From Yersinia hibernica (GTDB lineage: Bacteria; Pseudomonadota; Gammaproteobacteria; Enterobacterales; Enterobacteriaceae), in NCBI RefSeq assembly GCF_004124235.1, contig NZ_CP032487.1:2232001-2296000 (forward strand): a DNA stretch of 64,000 nucleotides. Reading direction: 5' to 3'. Shown in pieces: positions 1-8,931 of the stretch (its first letter is position 1; the number at the start of each line of letters is the position of its first letter). The notes under the pieces are model-generated. The model made no database searches. It had not been told where the DNA came from and saw only the letters and a list, made by a program, of their open reading frames with translations. Both the position numbers and the translations under genes were made by a program.

Positions 1-917
1 ACACTCCCCGCTTGCGCTGGGTTGTTCTCAAAATAAGCAATCCCGAAGAAGCCCACGGCAATCGTCCCCGCCAGGCACAGAATCATCCAGGTCATACTGA
101 TACGGCGAGCACTACGAATAGTGCGGTGAGAATCTGCCGCCATAAAGCGCGCCAGAATATGTGGTTGACCGAAATAGCCCAAACCCCAGCCGAGCAACGA
201 CAGGATAGCGACCAGATTCAACCCTTTAAACATATCGATATTTGCCGGGTTTTTCGCGGCAATCACCATGATCGAGGTATCAATCCCACCAACAGCTAAA
301 ATGACAATAATCGGTGTCAGGATCAGGGCAAAAATCATTAACGACGCCTGCACAGTATCAGTCCAACTAACCGCCAAGAACCCGCCAATGAAAGTATACG
401 CGATGGTAGCCGCAGCCCCGGCCCACAATGCGGTGCCGTAGCTCATATCAAAGGTACTTTCGAATAACCGCGCACCAGCCACAATCCCTGAAGCACAATA
501 AATCGTAAAGAAAACCAAGATAACCACCGCGGAGATGACTCGCAGCAGTTTACTTTTGTCCTCAAAGCGACTGGTGAAATAGTCTGGTAGTGTCAGTGCA
601 TTATTATTGGCCTCGGTGTGAACGCGTAAACGGCCAGCCACTAATTTCCAGTTAAGATAGGCACCAATGGTCAACCCGATGGCTATCCAGCTCTCGGAGA
701 TGCCCGACAGGAAAATCGCCCCCGGCAGCCCCATCAATAGCCAGCCACTCATATCAGAAGCCCCAGCAGACAATGCGGTAACCACACTCCCTAAACTTCG
801 GCCGCCCAGAATATAATCATCAAAACTATTGGTTGCCCGGTAGGCCACTAGGCCAATGAGTATCATCCCAAAAATGTAAACTAAAAAAGTCACCAACATC
901 GGTGTGTTCATGGTCAT
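1..917 (-). CDS. putP: Sodium/proline symporter PutP (partial, C-terminus outside window)
   Basis: Inner-membrane Na+/proline symporter of the solute:sodium symporter family, which supplies proline to PutA. The visible 305 codons give the N-terminal part, with several hydrophobic membrane segments. They match E. coli PutP closely, including the segments DDYILGGRSLG and SGASDMSGWLL-like (here SAGASDMSGWLL), the region that binds Na+ and proline in this family. I chose the ATG at 917 (MTMNTP) because GGAGA lies about six bases upstream; an in-frame ATG two codons later is the alternative. The gene is divergent from putA across a 651-bp control region, the usual arrangement in enterobacteria. 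The reading frame is open to the left window edge, so the C-terminal third is missing only because of the cut. Confidence 0.96.
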   Translation of the reverse strand, partial: MTMNTPMLVTFLVYIFGMILIGLVAYRATNSFDDYILGGRSLGSVVTALSAGASDMSGWLLMGLPGAIFLSGISESWIAIGLTIGAYLNWKLVAGRLRVHTEANNNALTLPDYFTSRFEDKSKLLRVISAVVILVFFTIYCASGIVAGARLFESTFDMSYGTALWAGAAATIAYTFIGGFLAVSWTDTVQASLMIFALILTPIIVILAVGGIDTSIMVIAAKNPANIDMFKGLNLVAILSLLGWGLGYFGQPHILARFMAADSHRTIRSARRISMTWMILCLAGTIAVGFFGIAYFENNPAQAGS

Positions 918-1027
918 GCAACGTCTCCATAGTGCGTATTATGGTTTTAATATATCTCGCTATTTTTGTGCTTACCGCGTAACGCGACATCATGCGCTAT
1001 CTCTGGTTTGTCGGAACGTGACACTGA

Positions 1028-1033
1028 GTTGCA
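1028..1033 (+). promoter_or_regulatory. Candidate PutA operator (GTTGCA)
   Basis: A GTTGCA hexamer lies about 110 bp upstream of the putP start. This is the core motif bound by the PutA DNA-binding domain in E. coli. It is assigned by motif and location only. Confidence 0.5.
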
Positions 1034-1368
1034 CCAAAGATAAAAACTAAAAGCTGAAATAAACTACCAGCACAACTATTCGCTAGCAAATGGCTCTCTC
1101 GCGGTTGCTATCCTAGTGGAGTCCTTTCTTGACTCACAAGAATTTAAACAATTTTTTTACAAAAAACTCACCCTACATCACATTAACCTCTGCAGGTGGT
1201 TATACCCGACATAATAAAATGAGTGACACCTGAGGTAAAAGCCCTACAACGCCTACTATTATTAGTGTTAGCGGCTTATCTATTTCATATTGGAATAATA
1301 CTCACTGCGCGAAAATTGTTAAAAACAAGACTGAATTCACACTTCAACCATGCACATGATTTAACACG

Positions 1369-1386
1369 GTTGCACAAAGTTGCAAC
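1369..1386 (+). promoter_or_regulatory. Candidate tandem PutA operators (two GTTGCA cores)
   Basis: Two GTTGCA cores lie 10 bp apart (1369-1374 and 1379-1384). The second is part of the palindrome GTTGCAAC, so it is read on both strands. A spacing of one helical turn fits cooperative binding of a ribbon-helix-helix dimer. The site is about 185 bp upstream of putA and just before the ERIC element. Confidence 0.6.
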
Positions 1387-1412
1387 ATGCTTAATATTGT
1401 TTGAATTAAAAT

Positions 1413-1538
1413 TATATTCCCTCAATAACTCGAGTTGCGGGAAGGCGGCCACTGAGCCAATCTCCGGCAACTCACTGCAATAAGTGACCGGGATGGGCGA
1501 AGGTAGCTAATGCACCGGCAGCTTGAAGAATGACGGGG
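1413..1538 (+). repeat. ERIC element (degenerate) in the putA leader
   Basis: The sequence follows the enterobacterial repetitive intergenic consensus along its length. It has a TATA..CCCT.AATAA-like left end, then TCGAGTTGCGGGAAGGCGG, a central AAGTGACCGGGATGGGCGAA block corresponding to the AAGTGACTGGGGTGAGCG core, and CAGCTTGAAGAATGACGGG at the right end. The central inverted repeat has drifted. The element stops about 17 bp before the putA Shine-Dalgarno sequence. Confidence 0.8.
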
Positions 1539-1568
1539 GGAACTCCCCTTATTTAGGAGCCAGACAGT

Positions 1569-4500
1569 ATGGGTAGCACCACAATGGGCGTGAAACTTGA
1601 TGAAGCAACACGTGAGCGCATTAAAGCCGCCGCACAGCGTATTGACCGCACTCCGCACTGGCTAATCAAACAGGCCATTTTTAACTATCTGGAGCGGCTG
1701 GAAAATAACCATGAGTTGCCGGAACTGCCCACCGTACCGTCGCCCTCCTCATCGGAGGCGGACGACATTATGCCGCAACTCATTGAAAATTCACATCAAC
1801 CTTTTTTAGATTTCGCCGAGCAAGTGTTGCCACAATCCGTGACTCGTGCCGCCATTACCGCGGCCTATCGCCGCCCGGAAACCGAAGCCATTCCGATGTT
1901 ATTGGAACAAGCTCGGTTACCGGCAGATTTGGCGCAAGCCACTCATAAGCTCGCTTATGCCATAGCCGAAAAACTGCGCAATCAAAAAAGTGCCAATGGC
2001 CGTACGGGTATCGTGCAAGGCTTACTACAAGAGTTCTCGCTCTCCTCCCAAGAGGGTGTGGCATTGATGTGTCTGGCAGAAGCATTGCTGCGTATTCCTG
2101 ACAAACCCACCCGTGACGCCCTGATCCGCGATAAAATCAGCAATGGCAACTGGCACTCTCATCTGGGGCGCAGCCCATCCATGTTTGTCAATGCTGCTAC
2201 CTGGGGCTTATTGTTTACCGGCCATCTGGTCTCGACTCACAATGAAGCCAAACTGTCCGGCTCACTGAACCGCATTATCGGCAAAGGGGGCGAACCGCTG
2301 ATCCGCAAGGGTGTGGACATGGCCATGCGCTTGATGGGCGAGCAATTTGTTACCGGTGAAACCATTGCAGAAGCTTTAGCTAATGCGCGCAAATTGGAAG
2401 AAAAAGGGTTCCGTTATTCTTACGATATGCTGGGTGAAGCCGCGCTAACCGAGGCAGACGCTCAGGCCTATCTGCTCTCTTACCAGCAGGCGATTCATGC
2501 TATCGGCAAAGCTTCCAATGGCCGCGGTATTTATGAGGGGCCGGGGATCTCCATCAAGCTTTCGGCCCTGCACCCGCGCTATAGCCGCGCTCAATATGAA
2601 CGCGTAATGGATGAACTTTATCCGCGTTTACTGTCTCTGACTTTACAAGCACGCCAGTATGACATCGGGATTAATATTGATGCAGAAGAAGCCGATCGTC
2701 TGGAAATTTCCCTCGATCTACTGGAAAAACTCTGCTTTGAACCCAAATTAGCTGGCTGGAATGGCATCGGCTTTGTTATTCAGGCTTACCAGAAACGCTG
2801 CCCATTCACCATTGACGCGGTGATTGATTTAGCACAGCGCAGCCGCCGCCGCCTGATGATTCGCTTGGTCAAAGGTGCCTACTGGGACAGCGAAATCAAA
2901 CGCGCGCAAGTAGACGGCCTAGAAGGTTATCCGGTATATACCCGCAAGGTTTATACTGATGTTTCTTATCTGGCCTGCGCACGCAAATTACTGGCGGCAC
3001 CTAACCTGATTTACCCTCAATTTGCGACACATAACGCGCATACCTTGTCGGCAATTTATCATCTCGCGGGCCAAAACTACTATCCTGGCCAGTACGAATT
3101 CCAATGCCTACATGGCATGGGTGAGCCACTGTATGAGCAAGTGGTGGGGAAAGTCGCCGATGGCAAACTGAACCGACCATGCCGTATTTATGCCCCGGTC
3201 GGCACCCATGAAACTTTACTGGCTTATTTGGTACGCCGCCTATTGGAAAACGGGGCAAACACCTCATTTGTCAATCGCATTGCAGATGCCACTCTACCAC
3301 TCGATGAGTTAGTCGCTGACCCAGTCAGTGCGGTAGAGGCGATTGCGGCAAGTGAAGGCCAACTGGGGCGACCACACCCGCGCATCCCATTACCGCGGGA
3401 GCTATATGGCCAAGAGCGGGCGAATTCCAGTGGTTTTGACTTGGCAAACGAACACCGCCTGGCTTCTCTTTCGAGCGCATTACTGACCAGTGCCAGTCAA
3501 GTCTGGCGCGCAGAACCGCTGATTGATGCCCCGTTGGATAATGGTGTAGAACAGCCGATTATCAACCCGGCGGAACCGACAGATATCGTCGGCTACGTCC
3601 GCGAAACAACGGATGCAGAAGTGAGCCGGGCATTGGATGCAGCTGCCAGTGCCGGGGCGATTTGGTTTGCAACCCCACCGGGCGAACGCGCGGCTATTTT
3701 GGTGCGCGCTGCCGAGTTGATGGAAAATCAGATGCAAACCTTGATGGGGATACTGGTGCGCGAAGCCGGTAAAACCTTCAGTAATGCCATTGCGGAAGTG
3801 CGTGAAGCTGTTGATTTCCTGCATTATTATGCAGGTATGGTGCGCGATAACTTTTCCAACGATAGCCACCGCCCACTCGGCCCTGTTGTTTGCATCAGCC
3901 CGTGGAACTTCCCGCTGGCCATATTCACCGGGCAGGTTGCTGCTGCATTGGCCGCCGGTAATAGTGTCTTGGCCAAACCGGCGGAACAAACTCCCCTGAT
4001 TGCTGCTCAAGCCGTGCGCATCTTACTGGAAGCCGGCATCCCACTTGGCGTGGTGCAACTGCTGCCCGGCCAAGGCGATAGTGTCGGGGCCACCTTAGTG
4101 AATGATGCTCGGGTGCGCGGTGTGATGTTTACCGGCTCAACGGAAGTTGCCACTCTGTTACAACGCAGTATCGCGGGCAGACTTGATCCACAAGGCCGCC
4201 CAACCCCGCTAATTGCGGAAACCGGTGGTTTGAATGCCATGATAGTTGACTCCTCTGCGCTCACCGAGCAAGTGGTGACTGATGTCGTGGCGTCGGCCTT
4301 TGATAGTGCCGGTCAGCGTTGCTCGGCGTTGCGTATTCTCTGCATTCAGGATGATGTGGCTGAACACACCTTACAAATGCTGCGCGGTGCCATGGCTGAA
4401 TGCCGTATGGGTAACCCTGACCGCCTGTCTACGGATATCGGGCCGGTGATTGATGCAGATGCCAAAGCCGCTATTGAGCGACACATTCAAGCCATGCGCG

Positions 4501-5540
4501 CCAAAGGGCGAAAAGTGTATCAAGCCGCGCGCGCCAATAGTTTGGATGAGAGTGAGTGGCAGCATGGCACCTTTATCAAACCGACATTAATAGAACTGGA
4601 CAGCTTTGATGAGCTGCAAAAAGAGGTCTTTGGCCCCGTTCTGCACGTTGTGCGTTTCCAACGCCAAAATCTCAGTGCGTTAGTTGACCAAATCAATGCT
4701 TCTGGCTATGGCTTAACTTTAGGTATTCATACTCGTATTGACGAAACCATTGCTCAGGTCACCGAAAAAGCCAAGGTGGGCAATCTCTACGTGAACCGCA
4801 ATATGGTCGGTGCGGTCGTGGGTGTCCAGCCTTTTGGCGGCGAAGGGCTTTCTGGCACCGGCCCTAAAGCCGGCGGCCCGCTGTATCTGTATCGTCTATT
4901 ATGTCACCGTCCTGAAGATGCGGTGACCAATGCACTGACCCAGCAGGATAATGGACAGGTGCAGAATATCTCAGACCGTGAAGCACGGCAAACGGCCCAT
5001 CAAGCTCTGACCAACTGGGCTAAGGAGCAGCAAAATGCTGTCTTGGCATCATTGGCACAGCGTTATGGCGAATTGGCTCAAGGTGGGACCGTCCGATGGT
5101 TACCTGGGCCAACCGGTGAGCGCAATACCTACGCTCTACTCCCCCGCGAGCGAGTTCTGTGCCTAGCAGATACCGAGGCGGATGCACTAACACAGCTAGC
5201 TGCCGTACTGGCTATCGGGAGTGATGTTCTATGGCCGGAAAATACCGTACAAAGTGACTTGTTGCGCATATTACCGGCGGCCGTAAAATCTCGTATTACC
5301 CTCACGCAAAATTGGCAAACGGCTACCGTCCCCTTCGATGCTGTTATTTTCCACGGTGATGCCGACCAGTTACGTATCTTGTGTGAGCAAATAGCGCAAA
5401 TTGATGGGCCGATTGTCTCGGTGCAAGGTTTTGCGCGCGGCGAAACCAATATCCTGCTGGAGCGTTTGCTGATTGAGCACTCATTGAGTGTAAATACTGC
5501 GGCTGCGGGTGGGAACGCCAGCCTAATGACTATCGGCTAG
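1569..5540 (+). CDS. putA: Trifunctional PutA: transcriptional repressor, proline dehydrogenase, P5C dehydrogenase
   Basis: PutA oxidises proline to glutamate in two steps (FAD-dependent proline dehydrogenase, then NAD-dependent glutamate semialdehyde dehydrogenase) and represses put when proline is scarce. At 1323 residues it is the length of E. coli PutA. An N-terminal ribbon-helix-helix (about residues 1-47) is followed by the PRODH barrel, with YEGPGISIKLSALHPRY and RLVKGAYWDSEIKRAQ. The aldehyde dehydrogenase follows, with SPWNFPLAIFTGQ, FTGSTEVA, the general-base Glu in AETGG (about E884) and the catalytic Cys in AGQRCSALR (about C918). A C-terminal domain completes the protein. AGGAG lies nine bases before the ATG. 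Expression should be autoregulated through the GTTGCA sites upstream, and a strong terminator follows the stop codon. Nothing is missing. Confidence 0.98.
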   Translation: MGSTTMGVKLDEATRERIKAAAQRIDRTPHWLIKQAIFNYLERLENNHELPELPTVPSPSSSEADDIMPQLIENSHQPFLDFAEQVLPQSVTRAAITAAYRRPETEAIPMLLEQARLPADLAQATHKLAYAIAEKLRNQKSANGRTGIVQGLLQEFSLSSQEGVALMCLAEALLRIPDKPTRDALIRDKISNGNWHSHLGRSPSMFVNAATWGLLFTGHLVSTHNEAKLSGSLNRIIGKGGEPLIRKGVDMAMRLMGEQFVTGETIAEALANARKLEEKGFRYSYDMLGEAALTEADAQAYLLSYQQAIHAIGKASNGRGIYEGPGISIKLSALHPRYSRAQYERVMDELYPRLLSLTLQARQYDIGINIDAEEADRLEISLDLLEKLCFEPKLAGWNGIGFVIQAYQKRCPFTIDAVIDLAQRSRRRLMIRLVKGAYWDSEIKRAQVDGLEGYPVYTRKVYTDVSYLACARKLLAAPNLIYPQFATHNAHTLSAIYHLAGQNYYPGQYEFQCLHGMGEPLYEQVVGKVADGKLNRPCRIYAPVGTHETLLAYLVRRLLENGANTSFVNRIADATLPLDELVADPVSAVEAIAASEGQLGRPHPRIPLPRELYGQERANSSGFDLANEHRLASLSSALLTSASQVWRAEPLIDAPLDNGVEQPIINPAEPTDIVGYVRETTDAEVSRALDAAASAGAIWFATPPGERAAILVRAAELMENQMQTLMGILVREAGKTFSNAIAEVREAVDFLHYYAGMVRDNFSNDSHRPLGPVVCISPWNFPLAIFTGQVAAALAAGNSVLAKPAEQTPLIAAQAVRILLEAGIPLGVVQLLPGQGDSVGATLVNDARVRGVMFTGSTEVATLLQRSIAGRLDPQGRPTPLIAETGGLNAMIVDSSALTEQVVTDVVASAFDSAGQRCSALRILCIQDDVAEHTLQMLRGAMAECRMGNPDRLSTDIGPVIDADAKAAIERHIQAMRAKGRKVYQAARANSLDESEWQHGTFIKPTLIELDSFDELQKEVFGPVLHVVRFQRQNLSALVDQINASGYGLTLGIHTRIDETIAQVTEKAKVGNLYVNRNMVGAVVGVQPFGGEGLSGTGPKAGGPLYLYRLLCHRPEDAVTNALTQQDNGQVQNISDREARQTAHQALTNWAKEQQNAVLASLAQRYGELAQGGTVRWLPGPTGERNTYALLPRERVLCLADTEADALTQLAAVLAIGSDVLWPENTVQSDLLRILPAAVKSRITLTQNWQTATVPFDAVIFHGDADQLRILCEQIAQIDGPIVSVQGFARGETNILLERLLIEHSLSVNTAAAGGNASLMTIG

Positions 5541-5586
5541 GCTTTCTCGGCAACATCCCTTCAGCAATGAAGTGAGTTTTAATCCA

Positions 5587-5612
5587 GTAAGGCCCTGCGG
5601 GGCCTTACTTTT
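5587..5612 (+). terminator. Rho-independent terminator of putA
   Basis: A perfect 9-bp stem, GTAAGGCCC with GGGCCTTAC, closed by a 4-base loop and followed by TTTT. It starts 46 bp after the putA stop codon. Confidence 0.9.
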
Positions 5613-5855
5613 GCCTTGGCAATTAAGCTTAACAAACTGAATATTTTTCGAGATATCCCGCATGGTGGGATGCAAGATTGCAAGACTCCTCTTTTCTTCC
5701 AGCAACATCCCGCATCATCGACTGAACGCCCTTGTGTGCATAGTGAAGCCTAACCCATTATTAATTAAAACAAACGGTAGGGCCGCTTATACGCCTAGCT
5801 TTCTTCTTAGTGAATATGTTGTGTACAATAACTTTCAGAGGTGATAATTATACTC

Positions 5856-6149
5856 ATGGCTGACAAAAAAATTATCGATGAGATCCATAAAATTGCTAGC
5901 CGGCGAGGAAATGGTCAATTGCGCCGTGAAATATGGGTTGACTGTTGCGGGGCTATCACACGTTATAATTTGGCGTATATCAATCACTGTCTATCACAGG
6001 GTGATAATGGCCGAGTTATAGGTTATGACAATGCCCATGGTTTCCATCACCGCCACTATTTAGGTGCAATTGAATCGGTTGATTTTGTCAGCTTTGAGCA
6101 AATAGAAGATTGCTTTCAAGGGGATTGGACTTCACTAAGGAGAAGTTAA
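5856..6149 (+). CDS. tumE: TumE-family toxin of a type II toxin-antitoxin system
   Basis: A 97-residue protein with the hallmark block of the TumE (DUF6516) toxins: GRVIGYDNAHGFHHRH at residues 52-67, followed by a conserved acidic, aromatic C-terminal part. TumE proteins are small toxins, thought to be RNases, encoded next to a winged-helix antitoxin. I chose the ATG at 5856 because AGAGGTGA lies 11 bases upstream; a GTG at 5841 overlaps that Shine-Dalgarno and is unlikely. The stop codon overlaps the next start (TAATG), so toxin and antitoxin are translationally coupled with the toxin gene first. The pair stands alone between putA and the tcy genes, which suggests acquisition. Family assignment is from motif memory; activity is inferred. 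Confidence 0.75.
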   Translation: MADKKIIDEIHKIASRRGNGQLRREIWVDCCGAITRYNLAYINHCLSQGDNGRVIGYDNAHGFHHRHYLGAIESVDFVSFEQIEDCFQGDWTSLRRS

Positions 6150-6520
6150 TGGACAAGCTAGTTATCAAAACAGCCACAGAAGATAATTTTTTCCAACGAG
6201 GCAAGAAGCTCGCTATTCTCGCCGATACTGGGCAAACATTGCCACAAGAGCATACGATTACGTTCGAAGATCCATTAGAGATGGTGCGGGTATTAAGTGC
6301 TGCGCGTATTGTCCTGCTACGGACTGTAAAAATGTATCCGGGCTCTATTACCTCCCTTTCAACTCGCCTAAAAAGGGATCGTAGTGCCGTCACCCGTGAT
6401 GTGGCTATTTTGAAAAAAGCCGGACTGGTCACTGTTGAACAAAAAGTGTTACCCGGCCATGGGCGGATGAAAGAAGTTAAAACCACCGCCCATCGTCTTA
6501 AACTTGAGGCATTCCTCTAA
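6149..6520 (+). CDS. tumA: TumA-type antitoxin, winged-helix DNA-binding protein
   Basis: A 123-residue protein with a C-terminal winged helix-turn-helix (about residues 45-115). The recognition region reads ITSLSTRLKRDRSAVTRDVA, followed by the wing LKKAGLVTVEQ, as in the HVO_A0114-like antitoxins that accompany TumE. The N-terminal 40 residues probably bind the toxin. The ATG at 6149 shares one base with the toxin stop codon and has AAGGAG six bases upstream. Like most type II antitoxins it is expected to repress its own promoter; a near-palindrome at 5818-5832 is a possible site. Function is inferred from family and gene order. Confidence 0.75.
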   Translation: MDKLVIKTATEDNFFQRGKKLAILADTGQTLPQEHTITFEDPLEMVRVLSAARIVLLRTVKMYPGSITSLSTRLKRDRSAVTRDVAILKKAGLVTVEQKVLPGHGRMKEVKTTAHRLKLEAFL

Positions 6521-6534
6521 CACTATCCATCAAA

Positions 6535-6558
6535 ATGGGGGCCATAACATGGCCCCAT
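6535..6558 (-). terminator. Rho-independent terminator of the tcy operon
   Basis: Read on the minus strand, ATGGGGCCAT and ATGGCCCCCAT form a stem with one bulged base and a three-base loop, followed by TTTT. It lies 35 bp after the tcyN stop codon and separates tcyN from the convergent tumA. Confidence 0.75.
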
Positions 6559-6592
6559 AAAAGCTTCGTATGGATTACAGTAATCAGTCTGA

Positions 6593-7348
6593 TCAGTGAT
6601 TATTCAAAAATTTATCAAGGAACTGCCGCGTACGTTCATGCTGAGGATGAGCAAACAACTCTTTCGCTGGGCCTTGTTCAACAATCCGACCATGATCCAT
6701 GAAAATAGCACGGTCAGCCACATCACGAGCAAAACTCATTTCGTGAGTGACGATGACCATTGTCCGCTTTTCCTCAGCTAGCGCGCGAATAGTATTCAAT
6801 ACTTCTCCCACCAGCTCAGGGTCTAATGCAGATGTCGGCTCATCAAATAAAATAACCTGAGGTTGCATAGCCAGTGCTCGGGCAATAGCAACTCGCTGTT
6901 GCTGCCCACCGGATAAGCGGCGAGGATAAGCATCTTCCTTACCACTTAGCCCAACTTTAGCCAGCAACTCACGAGCGCGTTTTTCCGCATCCGCCCGTTT
7001 TTCACCTTTAACAATCACCGGCCCTTCAATAATATTTTCCAGCACCGAACGGTGAGGAAACAAATTGAAACTCTGGAAGACAAAACCAACTTTCTGGCGC
7101 AATGCACGCACTTGCCGTTGCTGCTTACTGATGGGGATACTGCCGTCAATCTCGATGTCACCGACGCGAATAATGCCAGAATCAGGGACTTCAAGCAGAT
7201 TGATACTGCGCAACAAAGTCGTTTTTCCTGAACCACTCGGCCCGATTATCGCGATCACTTCGCCACTGTTCACTTCAAGTGAGATACCGTGCAGTACCTG
7301 TTGACCTTTAAACTGTTTGGTCAGGTCTTTAACGTCGATGGTACTCAT
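6593..7348 (-). CDS. tcyN: L-cystine ABC transporter ATP-binding protein TcyN
   Basis: The ATPase of the cystine/diaminopimelate importer (formerly YecC), working at the inner membrane with TcyL and TcyJ. It is 251 residues, against 250 in E. coli. All nucleotide-binding motifs are present: Walker A GPSGSGKTT (about residues 36-44), the Q-loop in FVFQSFNLFPH, the signature LSGGQQQR, Walker B VILFDEPTSALD and the switch histidine in VIVTHEMSF. It lies two bases downstream of tcyL and ends at a terminator, so it is the last gene of the tcyJLN operon. Confidence 0.95.
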   Translation of the reverse strand: MSTIDVKDLTKQFKGQQVLHGISLEVNSGEVIAIIGPSGSGKTTLLRSINLLEVPDSGIIRVGDIEIDGSIPISKQQRQVRALRQKVGFVFQSFNLFPHRSVLENIIEGPVIVKGEKRADAEKRARELLAKVGLSGKEDAYPRRLSGGQQQRVAIARALAMQPQVILFDEPTSALDPELVGEVLNTIRALAEEKRTMVIVTHEMSFARDVADRAIFMDHGRIVEQGPAKELFAHPQHERTRQFLDKFLNNH

Positions 7349-7350
7349 GG

Positions 7351-8013
7351 CTACTCCTGATCTTGACGATTAACATGCGCTTCCAGGCGATTTTGTAATG
7401 CTGACAACACTGTCGCCATGATCCAATAAATCAATGAGGCCGCCAGATACATCGTGAAAACTTCCAAGGTGCGCGAAGTCACCAATTGCGCTTGCCGGAA
7501 AAGTTCGGGAACCTGAATGGTGGCAGCCAACGAAGTATCTTTTACCAGACCGATAAAACTGTTGCCCAGTGGAGGTAATGCCGTGCGCCCTGCTTGCGGC
7601 AATATCACCCGATAAAGTGTTTGCCAGCGCGTCATCCCGATACTGGCGGCGGCTTCCCACTGCCCTTTCTCAATTGATGAAATAGCAGCACGTAATGTCT
7701 CTGATGTATAAGCAGCCGTATTCAGTGATAAGCCAATCAAGGCCGCTGGCATAGGATCCAGCTCAATACCAAATTGCGGCAAACCATAATAAATCATAAA
7801 CAGTTGGGCAATGAGCGGAGTACCACGGAAAATGGAGACATAAAAACGTGAGATAAGTGAAAAAGGCAGAAAGCGGGATAAGCGCATCATGGCTAACATA
7901 AAACCTAATGCCAGACCAAAAAACATTCCCCCCAGACTAAGTTGGAGGGTAAACCAGGCGCCTTTCAATAAAAATGGTGCTGAATCCAGCACCAATTGAA
8001 TACTTTCTTGCAT
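7351..8013 (-). CDS. tcyL: L-cystine ABC transporter permease TcyL
   Basis: Polar amino acid transporter permease (formerly YecS), 220 residues, forming the membrane channel for cystine with TcyN. Hydrophobic membrane segments are visible from about residue 20 onward. The EAA-type cytoplasmic loop that docks the ATPase reads QWEAAASIGMTRWQTLYRVILPQA. The start codon overlaps the tcyJ stop by one base and the stop lies two bases before tcyN, so the three genes are cotranscribed. Confidence 0.95.
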   Translation of the reverse strand: MQESIQLVLDSAPFLLKGAWFTLQLSLGGMFFGLALGFMLAMMRLSRFLPFSLISRFYVSIFRGTPLIAQLFMIYYGLPQFGIELDPMPAALIGLSLNTAAYTSETLRAAISSIEKGQWEAAASIGMTRWQTLYRVILPQAGRTALPPLGNSFIGLVKDTSLAATIQVPELFRQAQLVTSRTLEVFTMYLAASLIYWIMATVLSALQNRLEAHVNRQDQE

Positions 8014-8813
8014 TATTTAGTTACATCCGCGCCAAAATATTTTTCAGAGATTTTGGCCAATGAGCCATCTTTTTGCATTTCAGCAATGGCGTTATTGATA
8101 GCCGCTAGCAACTCAGGGTTATTCTTGCGTAATGCAATACCTGACTCCTGACGGGCAAATGCCGGGCCCGCAACGGCCAGAGTGTTGTTAGTTTTCTTCA
8201 CTAAATCCAGTGCAGCGAGGCGATCAACTAAAATGGCATCCGTGCGACCTACACGAAGGTCTTGATACTTAGTTGGGTCATCATCATAAGTGCGAATATC
8301 AACACCTTTCAGGTTGTCGCGTAACCATTGCTCATAGTTACTGCCCAAACCAACACCCACTTTTTTACCAACCAAATCTTCCGGCTTGCTAAAGTTGCCC
8401 TCATTGCCTTTCTTGGTCAAAACCTGAATGCCCGAAACTGTATAAGGCGTTGAGAAATCGTATTTTTTCTTGCGCTCATCTGAAATGGTGACCTGGTTAA
8501 TCGCCACATCAATGCGCTTTGACTCCAGTGAGGCCAGCATGCCATCCCACTTAGTCGGGGTGATTTTTGCTTTAACGCCCATGTGCTCCGCCAATGAATT
8601 AGCGAAATCCACTTCAAAACCGGTAAGTTTGCCATCCTCACCTTGGAAACTGAACGGTGGATAGGTTCCTTCCAACCCGACAATTAGAACTCCCCGCTCT
8701 TTAACTTGATCTAACAGATCACCCGCAGCATAAGACTTCACATTCAGGCCAGTTGCCAATGCCACAGCCACCATGCCCAGAACTATCCGACGACGTACAA
8801 TTGAAAAGCTCAT
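8013..8813 (-). CDS. tcyJ: Cystine-binding periplasmic protein TcyJ (FliY)
   Basis: Solute-binding protein that captures L-cystine in the periplasm for TcyLN. It is 266 residues, with an N-terminal signal peptide (RRR followed by a hydrophobic stretch ending near SYA). The family-3 binding fold shows the ligand segments GTYPPFSF, GFEVDFA and the hinge region RTYDDDPTKYQDLRVGR, as in E. coli FliY. I chose the ATG at 8813 because GGAG lies five bases upstream; an in-frame start six codons further upstream has no such site. Despite the old name FliY it is not a flagellar component. In E. coli the gene also sits close to fliA and fliZ. Confidence 0.94.
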   Translation of the reverse strand: MSFSIVRRRIVLGMVAVALATGLNVKSYAAGDLLDQVKERGVLIVGLEGTYPPFSFQGEDGKLTGFEVDFANSLAEHMGVKAKITPTKWDGMLASLESKRIDVAINQVTISDERKKKYDFSTPYTVSGIQVLTKKGNEGNFSKPEDLVGKKVGVGLGSNYEQWLRDNLKGVDIRTYDDDPTKYQDLRVGRTDAILVDRLAALDLVKKTNNTLAVAGPAFARQESGIALRKNNPELLAAINNAIAEMQKDGSLAKISEKYFGADVTK

Positions 8814-8931
8814 ACATACTCCAACTGTCATGTTTATTTTTGATATTCAACACTTTATCAGTGTTGTTAATGGAATAAAGGAATATAAACTAATAACGAT
8901 AGTTATAAATAGAATAAGCCATAACCAAAGA

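Larger units (their letters stand above)
918..1568. promoter_or_regulatory. putP-putA divergent control region
   Basis: This 651-bp gap between divergent putP and putA contains no convincing gene. It holds three GTTGCA motifs, the recognition sequence known for the PutA ribbon-helix-helix repressor, and a degenerate ERIC repeat that ends just before the putA ribosome-binding site. The middle part is AT-rich, as expected of a promoter zone. I could not assign individual -10/-35 boxes with confidence. Confidence 0.75.

Noticed and set aside
3480..4010. 176-codon minus-strand open frame within putA
   Set aside because: Shadow of the conserved P5C dehydrogenase coding region; no independent support.
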